Of a stretch of 64,000 bases of DNA, positions 38,423-47,329 are shown one piece after another. Both the position numbers and the translations under genes were made by a program. Each line of letters opens with the position of its first letter. Position 1 is the first letter of the stretch. Under the pieces are notes generated by a model that was not told the origin of the DNA, did not search any database, and saw only the letters and a program-made list of their open reading frames with translations. Source of the DNA: Albidovulum aestuarii (GTDB taxonomy: Bacteria; Pseudomonadota; Alphaproteobacteria; Rhodobacterales; Rhodobacteraceae); contig NZ_JASBQQ010000003.1 in NCBI RefSeq assembly GCF_029961185.1, positions 434,001 to 498,000 on the forward strand, read 5' to 3'.

Positions 38423-39124
38423 TCAGCCTGCGGCGAGCTTGTTGTGCTTGCGCGACATGAAGTCCTTTGCGGTCTGCACGGCAACGGCGGCGTCGCGGCA
38501 ATAGGCGTCGGCACCGATGGCCTTGCCGAATTCCTCGTTCAGCGGCGCGCCGCCCACGAGAACGATGAAGTCCTCGCGCATGCCCTTTTCCTTCATCGTG
38601 TCGATCACGACTTTCATGTAGGGCATCGTGGTGGTCAGCAGGGCGGACATGCCGAGGATGTCGGCATCTTCGCGCTCCAGCGCCGAGATGTAGTTTTCGA
38701 CCGGGTTGTTGATGCCGATATCGACGACTTCGAAACCGGCACCTTCCATCATCATGCCGACGAGGTTCTTGCCGATGTCGTGAATGTCGCCTTTGACGGT
38801 GCCGATCACCATCTTGCCGACCTTCGGTGCGCCGGTTTCGGCCAGAAGCGGCTTCAGGATCGCCATGCCGGCCTTCATCGCGTTGGCGGCAAGCAAAACT
38901 TCCGGCACGAAGAGGATACCGTCGCGGAAGTCGGCGCCGACGATGGTCATCCCGGCGACCAGAGCCTTGGTCAGGACGTCATAGGGCGCCCAGCCACGGT
39001 CGAGGAGAATGCGCACGCCCTCTTCGATCTCTTCCTTGAGACCGTCGTAGAGGTCGTCGTGCATCTGAAGCACAAGCTCTTCGTCATCGAGCTCGGAAAG
39101 GATGATGTCTTCTTCGTCGGCCAT
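38423..39124 (-). CDS. Corrinoid (B12-binding) protein, MtbC/MetH-module type
   Basis: The 233-residue protein has a helical cap domain (about 1-95) and a cobalamin-binding Rossmann domain with the D-x-H-x-x-G motif DIHDIG (His115 as the lower cobalt ligand), followed by SALLTTTMPYM and VLVGGAPLNEEF. It carries methyl groups between a donor-specific and an acceptor-specific methyltransferase. With the homocysteine methyltransferase at 40488 it fits the split-MetH arrangement reported for Rhodobacterales, where the pterin-binding module is also a separate protein. That third part is not in the window. Confidence 0.9.
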   Translation of the reverse strand: MADEEDIILSELDDEELVLQMHDDLYDGLKEEIEEGVRILLDRGWAPYDVLTKALVAGMTIVGADFRDGILFVPEVLLAANAMKAGMAILKPLLAETGAPKVGKMVIGTVKGDIHDIGKNLVGMMMEGAGFEVVDIGINNPVENYISALEREDADILGMSALLTTTMPYMKVVIDTMKEKGMREDFIVLVGGAPLNEEFGKAIGADAYCRDAAVAVQTAKDFMSRKHNKLAAG

Positions 39125-39262
39125 CGCATGTCTCCTGGCGGTTCTTGCGCCCGTAATGCGTCCAATGTTGCCACATCACTTGGCGATTTGCGACATAGCC
39201 CGCGCATTCGGCGACAGAGAGCGACAAGGTGGCGGTAACGGTGGTGGTGGTGCTTGATTAAT

Positions 39263-39277
39263 GTTCTCTAAATGTTC
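39263..39277 (+). promoter_or_regulatory. LexA (SOS) box upstream of the radical SAM gene
   Basis: GTTC-TCTAAAT-GTTC is a perfect match to the alphaproteobacterial LexA site GTTC-N7-GTTC. It ends 12 bases before the ATG at 39290, a position that would block transcription or initiation of this gene. Confidence 0.75.
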
Positions 39278-39289
39278 TAATCTCGCGCC

Positions 39290-40372
39290 ATGCCCCTGCC
39301 GCCCCCAGATCCCTTTCTGCGCCTGAAGGCGCGTGGCGCCGTGACCAATGCGGCGGGCCGGTTCGAGCCCTATGCACGGGTGGCGGAAAACGACGGCTGG
39401 GACATCGCCGAGGAGGAGCGGGTGGCGCGGACCGAGGTCAGCGAGGAACGTCCGCGTTCGGTGATCAATCCGGTGACCTCGCCCGATCTGAATTTCGACC
39501 GTTCCGTCAATGCTTACCGGGGCTGCGAACACGGCTGTATCTATTGCTACGCTCGGCCAAGTCACGGCTATCTCGGACTGTCGGCGGGGCTCGATTTCGA
39601 GACGAAGCTGGTGGCGCGGCCGACGGCGCCGGAGGTGCTGGAACGGGAACTGGGCCGCAAGTCCTATCGGGTCGCGCCGATCGCCATCGGCACCAATACC
39701 GACCCCTATCAGCCGATCGAACAGCGATACCGGATCACGCGGCGGATGCTGGAGGTTCTGTCGGCGTGGAATCACCCGGTGACAATCATCACGCGGGGGG
39801 CGCTGATCGAGCGCGATCTGGATGTTTTAAGCGACATGGCGCGGCGGCGGCTGGTGCAGGTCGGGGTTTCGGTGACGACACTTGACGCGCGCCTTGCCCG
39901 GCGGATGGAACCGAGGGCACCCGCGCCGGAGAGGCGGCTGGCGATGATCCGGGCCTTGTCCGGGGCAGGAGTGCCGGTCCGGGTGATGGTTTCCCCCGTG
40001 ATCCCGGTTCTGACCGAACCGGAGATGGAGCGCATCCTGACCGCCGCCAAGGAAGCGGGGGCCGGGGCGGCAAGCTGGATACTCTTGCGCCTGCCGCATG
40101 AGGTGGCGGAGCTTTTCCGCGACTGGCTGAAACGGGTCGAGCCGGGAAGGGCGGGTCATGTCATGAACCGCCTGCGCGAGATGCGGGGCGGCAAGGACTA
40201 TGATCCCGACTTTGACCGGCGAATGCGGGGCGAGGGGCTGCATGCCGACCTTATCGCGCATCGCTTCGCGATTGCCACGAAACGGCTTGGTCTGGCGCAT
40301 GACCTGCCCGACCTCGACTGTTCCGCCTTTGCCCCGCCGATGAGGCCCGGAGATCAGCTTTCACTCTTTTGA
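39290..40372 (+). CDS. PA0069-family radical SAM protein
   Basis: The 360-residue protein has the radical SAM cluster-binding motif C-x3-C-x2-C (Cys79, Cys83, Cys86 in CEHGCIYCYAR), placing it in the PA0069/Rv2578c-like group, distantly related to spore photoproduct lyase (SplB). The SAM-binding and TIM-barrel parts follow (IAIGTNTDPYQPIEQ; VSVTTLD). The reaction is not established. It begins directly downstream of a LexA box and reads away from the corrinoid gene, so a DNA-damage role is plausible. Stop and terminator region converge on the bmt-like gene. Confidence 0.86.
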   Translation: MPLPPPDPFLRLKARGAVTNAAGRFEPYARVAENDGWDIAEEERVARTEVSEERPRSVINPVTSPDLNFDRSVNAYRGCEHGCIYCYARPSHGYLGLSAGLDFETKLVARPTAPEVLERELGRKSYRVAPIAIGTNTDPYQPIEQRYRITRRMLEVLSAWNHPVTIITRGALIERDLDVLSDMARRRLVQVGVSVTTLDARLARRMEPRAPAPERRLAMIRALSGAGVPVRVMVSPVIPVLTEPEMERILTAAKEAGAGAASWILLRLPHEVAELFRDWLKRVEPGRAGHVMNRLREMRGGKDYDPDFDRRMRGEGLHADLIAHRFAIATKRLGLAHDLPDLDCSAFAPPMRPGDQLSLF

Positions 40373-40430
40373 CGCGCCTTATCGGGCGTGCTTGCACCCT
40401 CGAAGGCGCGTGCCCGGCTGATGCCCGGCG

Positions 40431-40463
40431 ACCTCCGGCGGGAGTGTTTTTAAACGGAAGAAG
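40431..40463 (-). repeat. 3'-end element, copy 2 (after bmt-like gene)
   Basis: On the minus strand, about 25 bases after the stop at 40488, the sequence reads TTCTTCTTCCGTTTAAAAAC then ACTCCCGCCGGAGG. It matches the element after hisG and after the acyl-CoA dehydrogenase gene. Confidence 0.6.
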
Positions 40464-40487
40464 AACAAAGGTGTCCGGTCGCCTGGC

Positions 40488-41501
40488 TCAGCCGCGGCGG
40501 CGGCCGCGGCGTTCGCGGCCGGGGGCCTCATCGTCGCCGGTGCCGTCCGAGGCCGAGGAGAAGCCGCCGAGCTTTGCGGCGATCTCGTCGAGCGTCGGGC
40601 GGGGCCCGCGCGGGCGGGTTTCAAGCGCCTTGCGCATCGCGGCGAGATGTTCGGGCATCGTGCCGCAGCAGCCGCCGATGATCGTGGCGCCCGCATCCCG
40701 CGCAAGCACTGCATATTCTGCCATCAGGTCCGGCGTGCCGTCGTAATGGATATGGCCGTCATGGTATTTCGGGATGCCGGCATTGCCCTTGGCGATGATC
40801 GGGCGTTCCGGGCCAGCGGCGACGAAGCCGAGCACGGTGCGCATAAGGTCAGCCGCCCCCACGCCGCAATTGGCGCCGAAAGCGATCGGCGGGTTGGGCA
40901 GCTTTTCGACCATCGCCGCCATCGCGGCCGACGTCATGCCCATCATCGTGCGCCCCGCCGTGTCGAAGCTCATCGTGCCGCACCAGGGCATTCCAGCCTT
41001 TCCACAGGCCTCGGCGGCGGCGGCGTATTCCTCGGGCGCGCTGATCGTCTCGACCCAAAGGACATCGGCACCGCCCTCTTTAAGCCCCTCGGCCTGTTCG
41101 TGGAACATCTCGACCGCGATCTCATGGGTCAGCGAGCCCATCGGCGCCATGATCTCGCCCGTCGGGCCCATGGAGCCTGCGACGATGACGGTGCGGCCTG
41201 CCGCATCGGCGATCTCGCGCCCCAGTTCCGCGCCGATCCGGTTCAACTCGCGCACCCGGCTTTGCGCGTTGTGCAGCTTCATCCGGCTGGCATTGCCGCC
41301 GAAGGTGTTGGTCAGGAAGATGTCCGACCCGGCATCCACCGCGCTCTTGTAGAGCGTACGGATATTGTCCGGCTTGTCGGTGTTCCACAGTTCCGGTGCC
41401 TCACCCGCAGTCAGCCCCATGTTGAAGAGATTGGTGCCGGTCGCGCCGTCGGCCAGCAGCCAGTCGCGCGTCGCCAGAAGGCGGGAAAGCGGATCGCTCA
41501 T
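40488..41501 (-). CDS. bmt: Homocysteine S-methyltransferase, betaine/MetH N-terminal type
   Basis: The 337-residue TIM-barrel enzyme belongs to the homocysteine methyltransferase family. The three zinc cysteines are in place (Cys212 in GANCGVG; Cys278 and Cys279 in GGCCGT), with the family N-terminus LLADGATGTNLF. The C-terminal ~25 residues are an unusual Arg/Gly-rich tail. In Rhodobacterales this protein is annotated as betaine-homocysteine methyltransferase, and can serve as the homocysteine module of a split MetH together with a separate corrinoid protein such as the one at 38423. Which donor it uses in vivo cannot be read from sequence. Confidence 0.88.
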   Translation of the reverse strand: MSDPLSRLLATRDWLLADGATGTNLFNMGLTAGEAPELWNTDKPDNIRTLYKSAVDAGSDIFLTNTFGGNASRMKLHNAQSRVRELNRIGAELGREIADAAGRTVIVAGSMGPTGEIMAPMGSLTHEIAVEMFHEQAEGLKEGGADVLWVETISAPEEYAAAAEACGKAGMPWCGTMSFDTAGRTMMGMTSAAMAAMVEKLPNPPIAFGANCGVGAADLMRTVLGFVAAGPERPIIAKGNAGIPKYHDGHIHYDGTPDLMAEYAVLARDAGATIIGGCCGTMPEHLAAMRKALETRPRGPRPTLDEIAAKLGGFSSASDGTGDDEAPGRERRGRRRG

Positions 41502-41741
41502 CGGGAAAGCCTTTCATCAATGCCGTGCCAGGGCGGTCACCGCCCCGTTTGCCCCGATGTGCCATTTCGGCGGGCGGTTTTCAAACCGATCTTTCTCATG
41601 ATGATCGTGAATCCGCCGAAAACGCGACCGGTCCGGGATGCCGCTCATCACCTTGTTCGCAGCATGGATGGGCACAGGGTCACAGGTATGGAACCGCCAT
41701 GCGGCAGTCCGGACCTTGCGGCGATCAGGGGCGGTCGGGCC

Positions 41742-42056
41742 TCAGGCCTCGTCCATCAGCTGGCGCTTGGCCTCGATCATCAATTCGACCATCTTGGCGC
41801 GGATCGTCTGTTCGCTGGCCGAGGCGCCGAGATCACCGGCGACCTTGCGATACACGTCCTCATCGCCCGCTTCCTCGAAATCGGCGGCGACCACTTCCTT
41901 TGCGTAGGCAGCGGCATCGTCGCCTGATTTGCCCATGAGTCCGGCCGCCCAGAGGCCGAGAAGCTTGTTGCGACGCGCTTCGGCCTTGAACTTCATTTCC
42001 TCGTCATGAGCGAACTTGTTCTCGAAAGCGTTTTCGCGGTCGTCGAATGTGGTCAT
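41742..42056 (-). CDS. F1-ATPase inhibitor zeta subunit (DUF1476)
   Basis: The 104-residue helical protein matches DUF1476, identified in Paracoccus denitrificans as the zeta subunit that blocks ATP hydrolysis by F1 through its N-terminal segment. The N-terminus MTTFDDRENAFENKFAHDEE and the helical rest with RRNKLLGLWAA and AKEVVAADFEEAGDEDVYRK are typical. It is divergent from purC and not linked to the atp operon at 10-15 kb, with which it should act. Family assignment strong; inhibitory role by homology. Confidence 0.9.
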   Translation of the reverse strand: MTTFDDRENAFENKFAHDEEMKFKAEARRNKLLGLWAAGLMGKSGDDAAAYAKEVVAADFEEAGDEDVYRKVAGDLGASASEQTIRAKMVELMIEAKRQLMDEA

Positions 42057-42225
42057 GGCTGGGTCCCGTCTGGAAGTGGTCCGTTATTCCTCATATGCCC
42101 GCAGCACCCCGGCTCTGCAAGCCCCGAGGCGAACCCCGGGGCCAATGGCTTGCGGCGAATGCCTCGTTGCCCTATAGCGGCGGCAAGATGGGGCGGGGTC
42201 TTTCCGCCATACGAACGGAGCTTCC

Positions 42226-42987
42226 ATGGCACGTCGCAAGAAGATCTACGAAGGCAAGGCAAAGATTCTTTATGAAGGCCCTGAGCCCGGCACCTTCGTG
42301 CAGTATTTCAAGGACGACGCCACCGCTTTTAATGCGCAGAAGAAGGCGACGATCGAGGGCAAGGGCGTTCTGAACAACCGCCTTTCGGAATATTTCATGA
42401 CGGGCCTTGCCAATATCGGCATCCCCAACCACTTCATCCGCCGCCTGAATATGCGAGAGCAGCTGATCCGGCAGGTGGAAATCATTCCGCTGGAAGTGAT
42501 CGTCCGCAATTTCGCGGCCGGGTCGCTGTCGAAGCGTCTGGGCATGGAAGAGGGCACTGCCCTGCCGCGCCCGATCGTCGAATACAGCTACAAGAACGAT
42601 GCGCTGGGCGATCCGATGGTCAGTGAGGAATATATCCTCGCCTTCGGCTGGGCCAACCAGCAGGACATGGACGATATCGTCTCTATCGCGCTTCGGGTGA
42701 ACGACTTCCTGTCGGGCGTCTTTTACGGCGTCGGCATCAAGCTGGTGGATTTCAAGATCGAGATTGGCCGCATCTGGGATGGCGATTTCATGCGGCTGAT
42801 CGTGGCCGATGAGATCAGCCCCGATTCGTGCCGGCTCTGGGACATCAAGACCGGCCAGAAGCTGGATAAGGACGTCTTCCGCCGCGATCTCGGCGATCTG
42901 GCCGATGCCTATAGCGAGGTCGCGCGCCGCCTTGGCGTGCTGCCGACGCAGGCCACCCATATGTCGAAACCGACGCTGATCAACTGA
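42226..42987 (+). CDS. purC: SAICAR synthetase
   Basis: The 253-residue enzyme condenses CAIR with aspartate in de novo purine synthesis. The ATP-grasp-like fold shows [19 protein letters not shown] at the N-terminus, [24 protein letters not shown] and the SPDSCR loop. A GGAG ribosome-binding site lies six bases upstream of ATG 42226. It is followed by purS 14 bases later; purQ lies 4.6 kb further on. Confidence 0.97.
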   Translation: MARRKKIYEGKAKILYEGPEPGTFVQYFKDDATAFNAQKKATIEGKGVLNNRLSEYFMTGLANIGIPNHFIRRLNMREQLIRQVEIIPLEVIVRNFAAGSLSKRLGMEEGTALPRPIVEYSYKNDALGDPMVSEEYILAFGWANQQDMDDIVSIALRVNDFLSGVFYGVGIKLVDFKIEIGRIWDGDFMRLIVADEISPDSCRLWDIKTGQKLDKDVFRRDLGDLADAYSEVARRLGVLPTQATHMSKPTLIN

Positions 42988-43001
42988 AAGGCCCCGATCC
43001 G

Positions 43002-43241
43002 ATGAAAGCCCGTGTCCATGTCATGCTGAAGGATGGCGTTCTCGACCCGCAGGGCGAGGCGGTGAAACATGCGCTTGGTACGCTCGGTTTTTCCGGCGTG
43101 GAGGGCGTGCGTCAGGGCAAGGTGATCGAGCTGGATCTGGCCGCGACCGACAAGGCGGCGGCCGAGGCCGAGGTCAAGGCGATGTGCGAGAAGCTTCTCG
43201 CCAATACCGTGATCGAGAAATACACGGTCGAGATCGCCTGA
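43002..43241 (+). CDS. purS: FGAM synthase subunit PurS
   Basis: This 79-residue protein is the small linking subunit of the three-part FGAM synthase (PurL-PurQ-PurS). It begins MKARVHVMLKDGVLDPQGEA and has the typical VIELDLA and MCEKLLANTVIEKY segments. It follows purC in one operon. In related genomes purQ usually follows directly; here an unrelated segment intervenes. Confidence 0.94.
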   Translation: MKARVHVMLKDGVLDPQGEAVKHALGTLGFSGVEGVRQGKVIELDLAATDKAAAEAEVKAMCEKLLANTVIEKYTVEIA

Positions 43242-43339
43242 ACGTTGCCCGGGTTTTTCGGCCCGGTGCAATAAAATTGCCTTTCGCATGACCCGGCGCT
43301 AGCCTTCTCCGTCGCCAAGCACTGGTGGGGGAAGGGCAC

Positions 43340-44254
43340 ATGGCGCAAGGGGATGCTTCGGCCCACGCTGCCGGAAGTCGGTTGCTTGGCCTTTTCTTTA
43401 TTGTCGTCGCGGCGCTCTTCATCGGGCTCATGCCAAATGCGGCGAAGCTTGCCTATGGCGAGGGGGCTAACCCAATCGCGGTGCTGGTGATCCGTGCGGT
43501 TGTCGCCGTCACAGGTCTTGCAGTCTTCCTGCGGATGCGCGGCAATATGCTGTCTATTCCGAGGCCGTTCGTGAAGAGAACCGCGCTCGCTGGCATTGCG
43601 ATGCTCTTTTCGGCCGGGGGCGGGATGAGCGCGGTCGCCTATATCGACGTCAGTCTGGCGAGCGTGCTGTTCTTCACCTTTCCGTTCTTCGTTGCGGCCG
43701 TGAACCACATCCGTGGCCTGACGCGCCTGGGTCGTGCCGAGGTGATCTGCATGATCCTTGCGTTTCTCGGCCTTGCGCTGGCCCTTGGCGTCAGCCTTGA
43801 AAACGCGAATCTGACCGGGATCGCCCTTGCCCTTATCTCTTCGCTTGGTATCGCGGTTACGGTTCTTGCCACCACCGATACTTCGATCGCGCTCGGTGCC
43901 GTACGGGCAAATCTTCATATGACCCTGTGGGCGGGGGCATATTTCATTCTACTCGCGGTTCTCGGCCCGCTGACCGGTGCCATGCAGCCGATGCGCTTTC
44001 CGGCCAATGCGGCGGGTTGGGGATGGGTTCTTGCTGCGGGCGTCAGCTTCACCCTCGGATACCTCTTCTTTTTCATCGCCGCGACGATCCTCGGTGCGAC
44101 CAAGGCGTCCGTCCTGTCGATCCTCGAGCCGATCATGATGATCGCCTTCGCTGTCATTCTGGTCGGCGAGACCTTGTCGCCGCTACAGGCCGTTGGCGTG
44201 ACATTGGTCTTTGGAAGCCTGATCGCCTTCGACCTTGTTCCAAAGCGGGCGTGA
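43340..44254 (+). CDS. DMT-superfamily (EamA) transporter
   Basis: The 304-residue protein has ten hydrophobic helices in two EamA repeats; each repeat starts with a helix containing A-L-x-G and ends near a glutamate (VGETLSPLQAVGVTLVFGSLI in the second). Members export amino acids, nucleosides or other metabolites; substrate unknown. ATG 43340 follows GAAGGG closely; GTG 43325 is an alternative. It lies between purS and purQ, apparently with the dehydrogenase gene that follows. Confidence 0.85.
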   Translation: MAQGDASAHAAGSRLLGLFFIVVAALFIGLMPNAAKLAYGEGANPIAVLVIRAVVAVTGLAVFLRMRGNMLSIPRPFVKRTALAGIAMLFSAGGGMSAVAYIDVSLASVLFFTFPFFVAAVNHIRGLTRLGRAEVICMILAFLGLALALGVSLENANLTGIALALISSLGIAVTVLATTDTSIALGAVRANLHMTLWAGAYFILLAVLGPLTGAMQPMRFPANAAGWGWVLAAGVSFTLGYLFFFIAATILGATKASVLSILEPIMMIAFAVILVGETLSPLQAVGVTLVFGSLIAFDLVPKRA

Positions 44255-44301
44255 TCTGTGCATGGTCGCGCCAAAATCACCGGAACCGGAGAGATTCGCC
44301 C

Positions 44302-45345
44302 ATGCGTGCGGCCGTTCTGACCAAATTTCGTGCGCCACTTGAACTGGCATCCGTTCCCGACCCGGATTGCCCCGAGGACGGGGTTGTCCTGAAGGTGCTG
44401 GCCTGCGGTGTCTGCCGGTCGGACTGGCATTCATGGACCGGCTCGGACCCGGACGTTTCGCTGCCGCATGTGCCGGGTCACGAATATTGCGGCGTGGTTG
44501 AAGAGGTGGGTGCGCGCGTGACCCGTTGGCGGCGTGGCGACCGCGTCATCGCGCCGTTCATTCTTGCCTGTGGTCAATGCCCGGCTTGTGCGGCGGGGAA
44601 CCAGACGACCTGCCCGACACAGGTCATTCCCGGTTTCACCCATCCCGGCGCGTTTGCCGAACGCATTGCGGTGCCGCGCGCCGATCACAACCTGACGGCT
44701 TTGCCCGAGGCGATGGACCCCGCATTGGCGGCTGCTCTTGGTTGCCGGGTCACGACGGCCTGGCACGGGTTGACGGGCCGCGCAGCGCTTCAGCCGGGCG
44801 AATGGCTCGCGGTCTTCGGCAGCGGCGGCGTGGGGCTCTCGGCGCTTCTTCTCGCCAAGGCCATCGGCGCGCGTGTGGTCATGGTCGATGTGGTCGAGGA
44901 CAAGCTTGCCCATGCAAGCGCCCATGGTGCAGATGCCACAGTCAACGCATCAACCTGTGACGCCCCCGATGCCATCCGCGAGATCACCGGCGGCGGCGCG
45001 CATGTCGCGGTCGAAGCGCTGGGGATTGCGGAAACCACCGTAAGCGCCTTGAAATGCCTGCGGAAACTCGGACGCATGGTGCAGATCGGCATGCCCGCCG
45101 GAAAGCATATACAGATGACCCTGCCGATGGATGCGGTCTATTCCGGCCAACTTGCCCTCTACGGCACGCGCGGCATGCCCGCCTGGCGCTACCCGAGCCT
45201 GCTGAGCCTCATCGAAGCCGGGCAGGTGGACCTTACCCCGCTCATTGCCCGCCGCGTGGCGCTCTCCGATGCCTCGGCGGAGCTTGCCGCCTTCGACGGC
45301 CCGACCCCGCCCGGTGTCGCGGTGATCACCGACTTCGCGCGGTAA
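44302..45345 (+). CDS. Zinc-dependent alcohol dehydrogenase family protein
   Basis: The 347-residue MDR enzyme has catalytic zinc ligands Cys38 and His60-Glu61 (GHEYCG), a structural-zinc cluster C-x2-C-x2-C-x7-C (CGQCPACAAGNQTTC), and the NAD(P)-binding motif GSGGVGLSA. The C-terminal half is normal in length. Substrate is unknown. It follows the transporter gene by 47 bases and its stop is followed at once by a copy of the CTTCTTC-type 3'-end element. Confidence 0.9.
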   Translation: MRAAVLTKFRAPLELASVPDPDCPEDGVVLKVLACGVCRSDWHSWTGSDPDVSLPHVPGHEYCGVVEEVGARVTRWRRGDRVIAPFILACGQCPACAAGNQTTCPTQVIPGFTHPGAFAERIAVPRADHNLTALPEAMDPALAAALGCRVTTAWHGLTGRAALQPGEWLAVFGSGGVGLSALLLAKAIGARVVMVDVVEDKLAHASAHGADATVNASTCDAPDAIREITGGGAHVAVEALGIAETTVSALKCLRKLGRMVQIGMPAGKHIQMTLPMDAVYSGQLALYGTRGMPAWRYPSLLSLIEAGQVDLTPLIARRVALSDASAELAAFDGPTPPGVAVITDFAR

Positions 45346-45400
45346 GCTTCTTCATTGCCGAAATACCCCGGGGTTTGGGGCAGCGCCCCAATCCGGCGGA
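45346..45400 (+). repeat. 3'-end element, copy 3 (after ADH gene), with hairpin
   Basis: Directly after the TAA the plus strand reads GCTTCTTCATTGCCGAAATA then CCCCGGGG, followed by a small hairpin TTGGGGC-AGC-GCCCCAA. It separates the ADH gene from the convergent SulP gene and probably acts in termination. Confidence 0.55.
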
Positions 45401-45415
45401 CAAGGCTGGGCCGGG

Positions 45416-47011
45416 TCAGTGACCCCCCAGAACCCCGGCCTTCACGTCGTAATCCACTGCGATGCCGTAATCGGGGTCATCCTCGCTATCGACCATCAAC
45501 TGACCGGCACGATTGAGAAGCGCGTGGCAATCGCGGCTGAGATGGCGCAGGACCAGTGTCTTTCCCTGCGCCTCGTAACGCGCGGCCAAGGCTTCGATCG
45601 CGGCAAGGGCGGACTGGTCGGCGACGCGGCTGCCATCGAAATCCACGATGACGCGATCGGGGTCGGTCTCGGGCGCGAAGATCTCGGAAAACCCGTCGGT
45701 GGAGCCAAAGAACAGGGGGCCCTCGATCCGGTAAACCTTGGCGCCGTCCTCCTCAGCCGTCGTCGCATGGATGCGTTTGGCGTTCTGCCAGGCATAGGCC
45801 AGCGCCGAGACGATGACACCGGCGACGACGGCGGTCGCAAGGTCGGTTGCGACCGTGATCGCGGTCACAAGAACGATCACCACCGCATCGACGCGCGGCA
45901 CCTTCCTGAGCACCCGGAAGCTCTGCCAGGCGAAGGTGCCGATGACGACCATGAACATGACGCCGACAAGGGCTGCGAGCGGGATCTGTTCGATGAGCGG
46001 CGAGGCGAAGAGGATGAAGGAAAGAAGGAAGAGGGCTGCGGCGACCGCAGCGACCCGTGTGCGCCCCCCCGAGGTCACGTTGATCATCGACTGGCCGATC
46101 ATCGCGCAGCCGCCCATGCCGCCGAAGAAGCCGGTCACGGTGTTGGCGATGCCTTGCGCCACGCATTCCTGGCTCGCGCCACCGCGTTTGCCTGTGATTT
46201 CCCCCACGAGGTTCAGTGTCAGAAGGCTCTCGATCAGGCCGATGGCGGCAAGGATCACCGAATAGGGCAGGATGATCTTCAGCGTTTCCATGCTGAAGGG
46301 CACGGTGGGCAGGTGGAAGGCGGGCAGGCCGCCCTTGATGGAGGCGAGATCGCCCACGCGCGGCACCTCGATGCCGAAACCGATGACAAGTGCCGCGACG
46401 ATGCCGATCCCGGCCAAGGGCGCGGGGATGGCACGGGTCAGGCGCGGCATCACCCAGATGATCGCCATCGTGGCGGCAACGAGCGCCAGCATGGTGACCA
46501 GGGGCCAGCCCGTCATCCAGACATGGCCGCCAGCACCATCCGGCAGGCGGAACTGTTCCAACTGGGCAAGACCGATCACGATAGCCAGTCCGTTGACGAA
46601 ACCGAGCATCACCGGATGCGGCACAAGGCGGATGAACTTGCCGAGCTTCAGAAGCCCGGCGGCGATCTGTATGAGCCCCATCAGGACAACGGCGGCAAAG
46701 AGGTATTCGACCCCGTGATCCGCGACGAGGCTGACCATGACCACCGCGAGCGCCCCGGTCGCGCCCGAGATCATGCCCGGCCGCCCGCCGATCAGCGCGG
46801 TAATGAGACCCACGAGGAAAGCAGCATAGAGCCCGACAAGCGGATGGACGCCCGCGACGAAGGCAAAGGCCACCGCCTCGGGCACCAGCGCCAGCGCCAC
46901 GGTAAGGCCGGAAAGCAGTTCGGTCCGGAGGGCTGAGGCCGAATGCGGAAAGGCCGGAGCATGGTGCGGCGACACGGCAGCGGCAAAGGCCGCGAGCGCG
47001 GAGCGGGTCAT
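45416..47011 (-). CDS. SulP-family anion transporter with STAS domain
   Basis: The 531-residue membrane protein has about 10-12 helices of the SulP/SLC26 fold, including GLTVALALVPEAVAFAFVAG, GAIGAL-like GATGALAVVMVSLV, and the segment GGMGGCAMIGQSMINV, then a cytoplasmic STAS domain (about 430-525) with VIVDFDGSRVADQSAL. It could carry sulfate, bicarbonate or another anion; the GGCAMIGQS-type motif is common in bicarbonate/sulfate-like members, but substrate is not decidable. It is convergent with the ADH gene. Confidence 0.92.
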   Translation of the reverse strand: MTRSALAAFAAAVSPHHAPAFPHSASALRTELLSGLTVALALVPEAVAFAFVAGVHPLVGLYAAFLVGLITALIGGRPGMISGATGALAVVMVSLVADHGVEYLFAAVVLMGLIQIAAGLLKLGKFIRLVPHPVMLGFVNGLAIVIGLAQLEQFRLPDGAGGHVWMTGWPLVTMLALVAATMAIIWVMPRLTRAIPAPLAGIGIVAALVIGFGIEVPRVGDLASIKGGLPAFHLPTVPFSMETLKIILPYSVILAAIGLIESLLTLNLVGEITGKRGGASQECVAQGIANTVTGFFGGMGGCAMIGQSMINVTSGGRTRVAAVAAALFLLSFILFASPLIEQIPLAALVGVMFMVVIGTFAWQSFRVLRKVPRVDAVVIVLVTAITVATDLATAVVAGVIVSALAYAWQNAKRIHATTAEEDGAKVYRIEGPLFFGSTDGFSEIFAPETDPDRVIVDFDGSRVADQSALAAIEALAARYEAQGKTLVLRHLSRDCHALLNRAGQLMVDSEDDPDYGIAVDYDVKAGVLGGH

Positions 47012-47329
47012 CGGGAAACCTCGGGGATTGGGTCTGTTCGCGGCGGCCCGTGTAACCGCATCCGGCCCGGAACGAAACCCCGAAGGGTAATCCTGCTGCG
47101 TTTCACCCGGAAGCCGGGATGCCGCACGGGAGGAGTGTCGAAAAATTTGTCTTCATGGTGGAACGTTCGAAGATCAGGCTATGTCGCCAGACCGTGTGGG
47201 TCCGGATCGAGCCCTTATTGGGCGTTGGCAACTCAAAGGCCTGCTAGTGTCATATAATCACTGCGCACTTCAGCGGTTACACACCGGTTGCGCTGAGCAT
47301 CATGCAATATCTTGCCCCCGTTCAGAGGC
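47012..47329. other. Gene-free stretch with possible transposase remnant
   Basis: No intact gene is present. Around 47184-47224 one plus-strand frame reads QTVWVRIEPLLG, resembling the N-terminal W-x-R-I-E-P-L-L of IS5-group transposases, then stops. No terminal repeats are seen. Confidence 0.35.

Noticed and set aside
41502-41741. SAM- or SAH-type riboswitch upstream of the bmt-like gene
   Set aside because: A GGGCGGT/ACCGCCC hairpin is present but I could not match the conserved cores of the SAM-II, SAM/SAH or SAH classes.
43246-43280. Terminator after purS
   Set aside because: Inverted repeats (GCAAT-AAA-ATTGC and a CCGGG stem) are present but there is no T-run, so it is not listed as a terminator.
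47184-47224. Insertion sequence
   Set aside because: Only a dozen residues resemble an IS5-type transposase and no terminal repeats are visible, so no mobile element is called.
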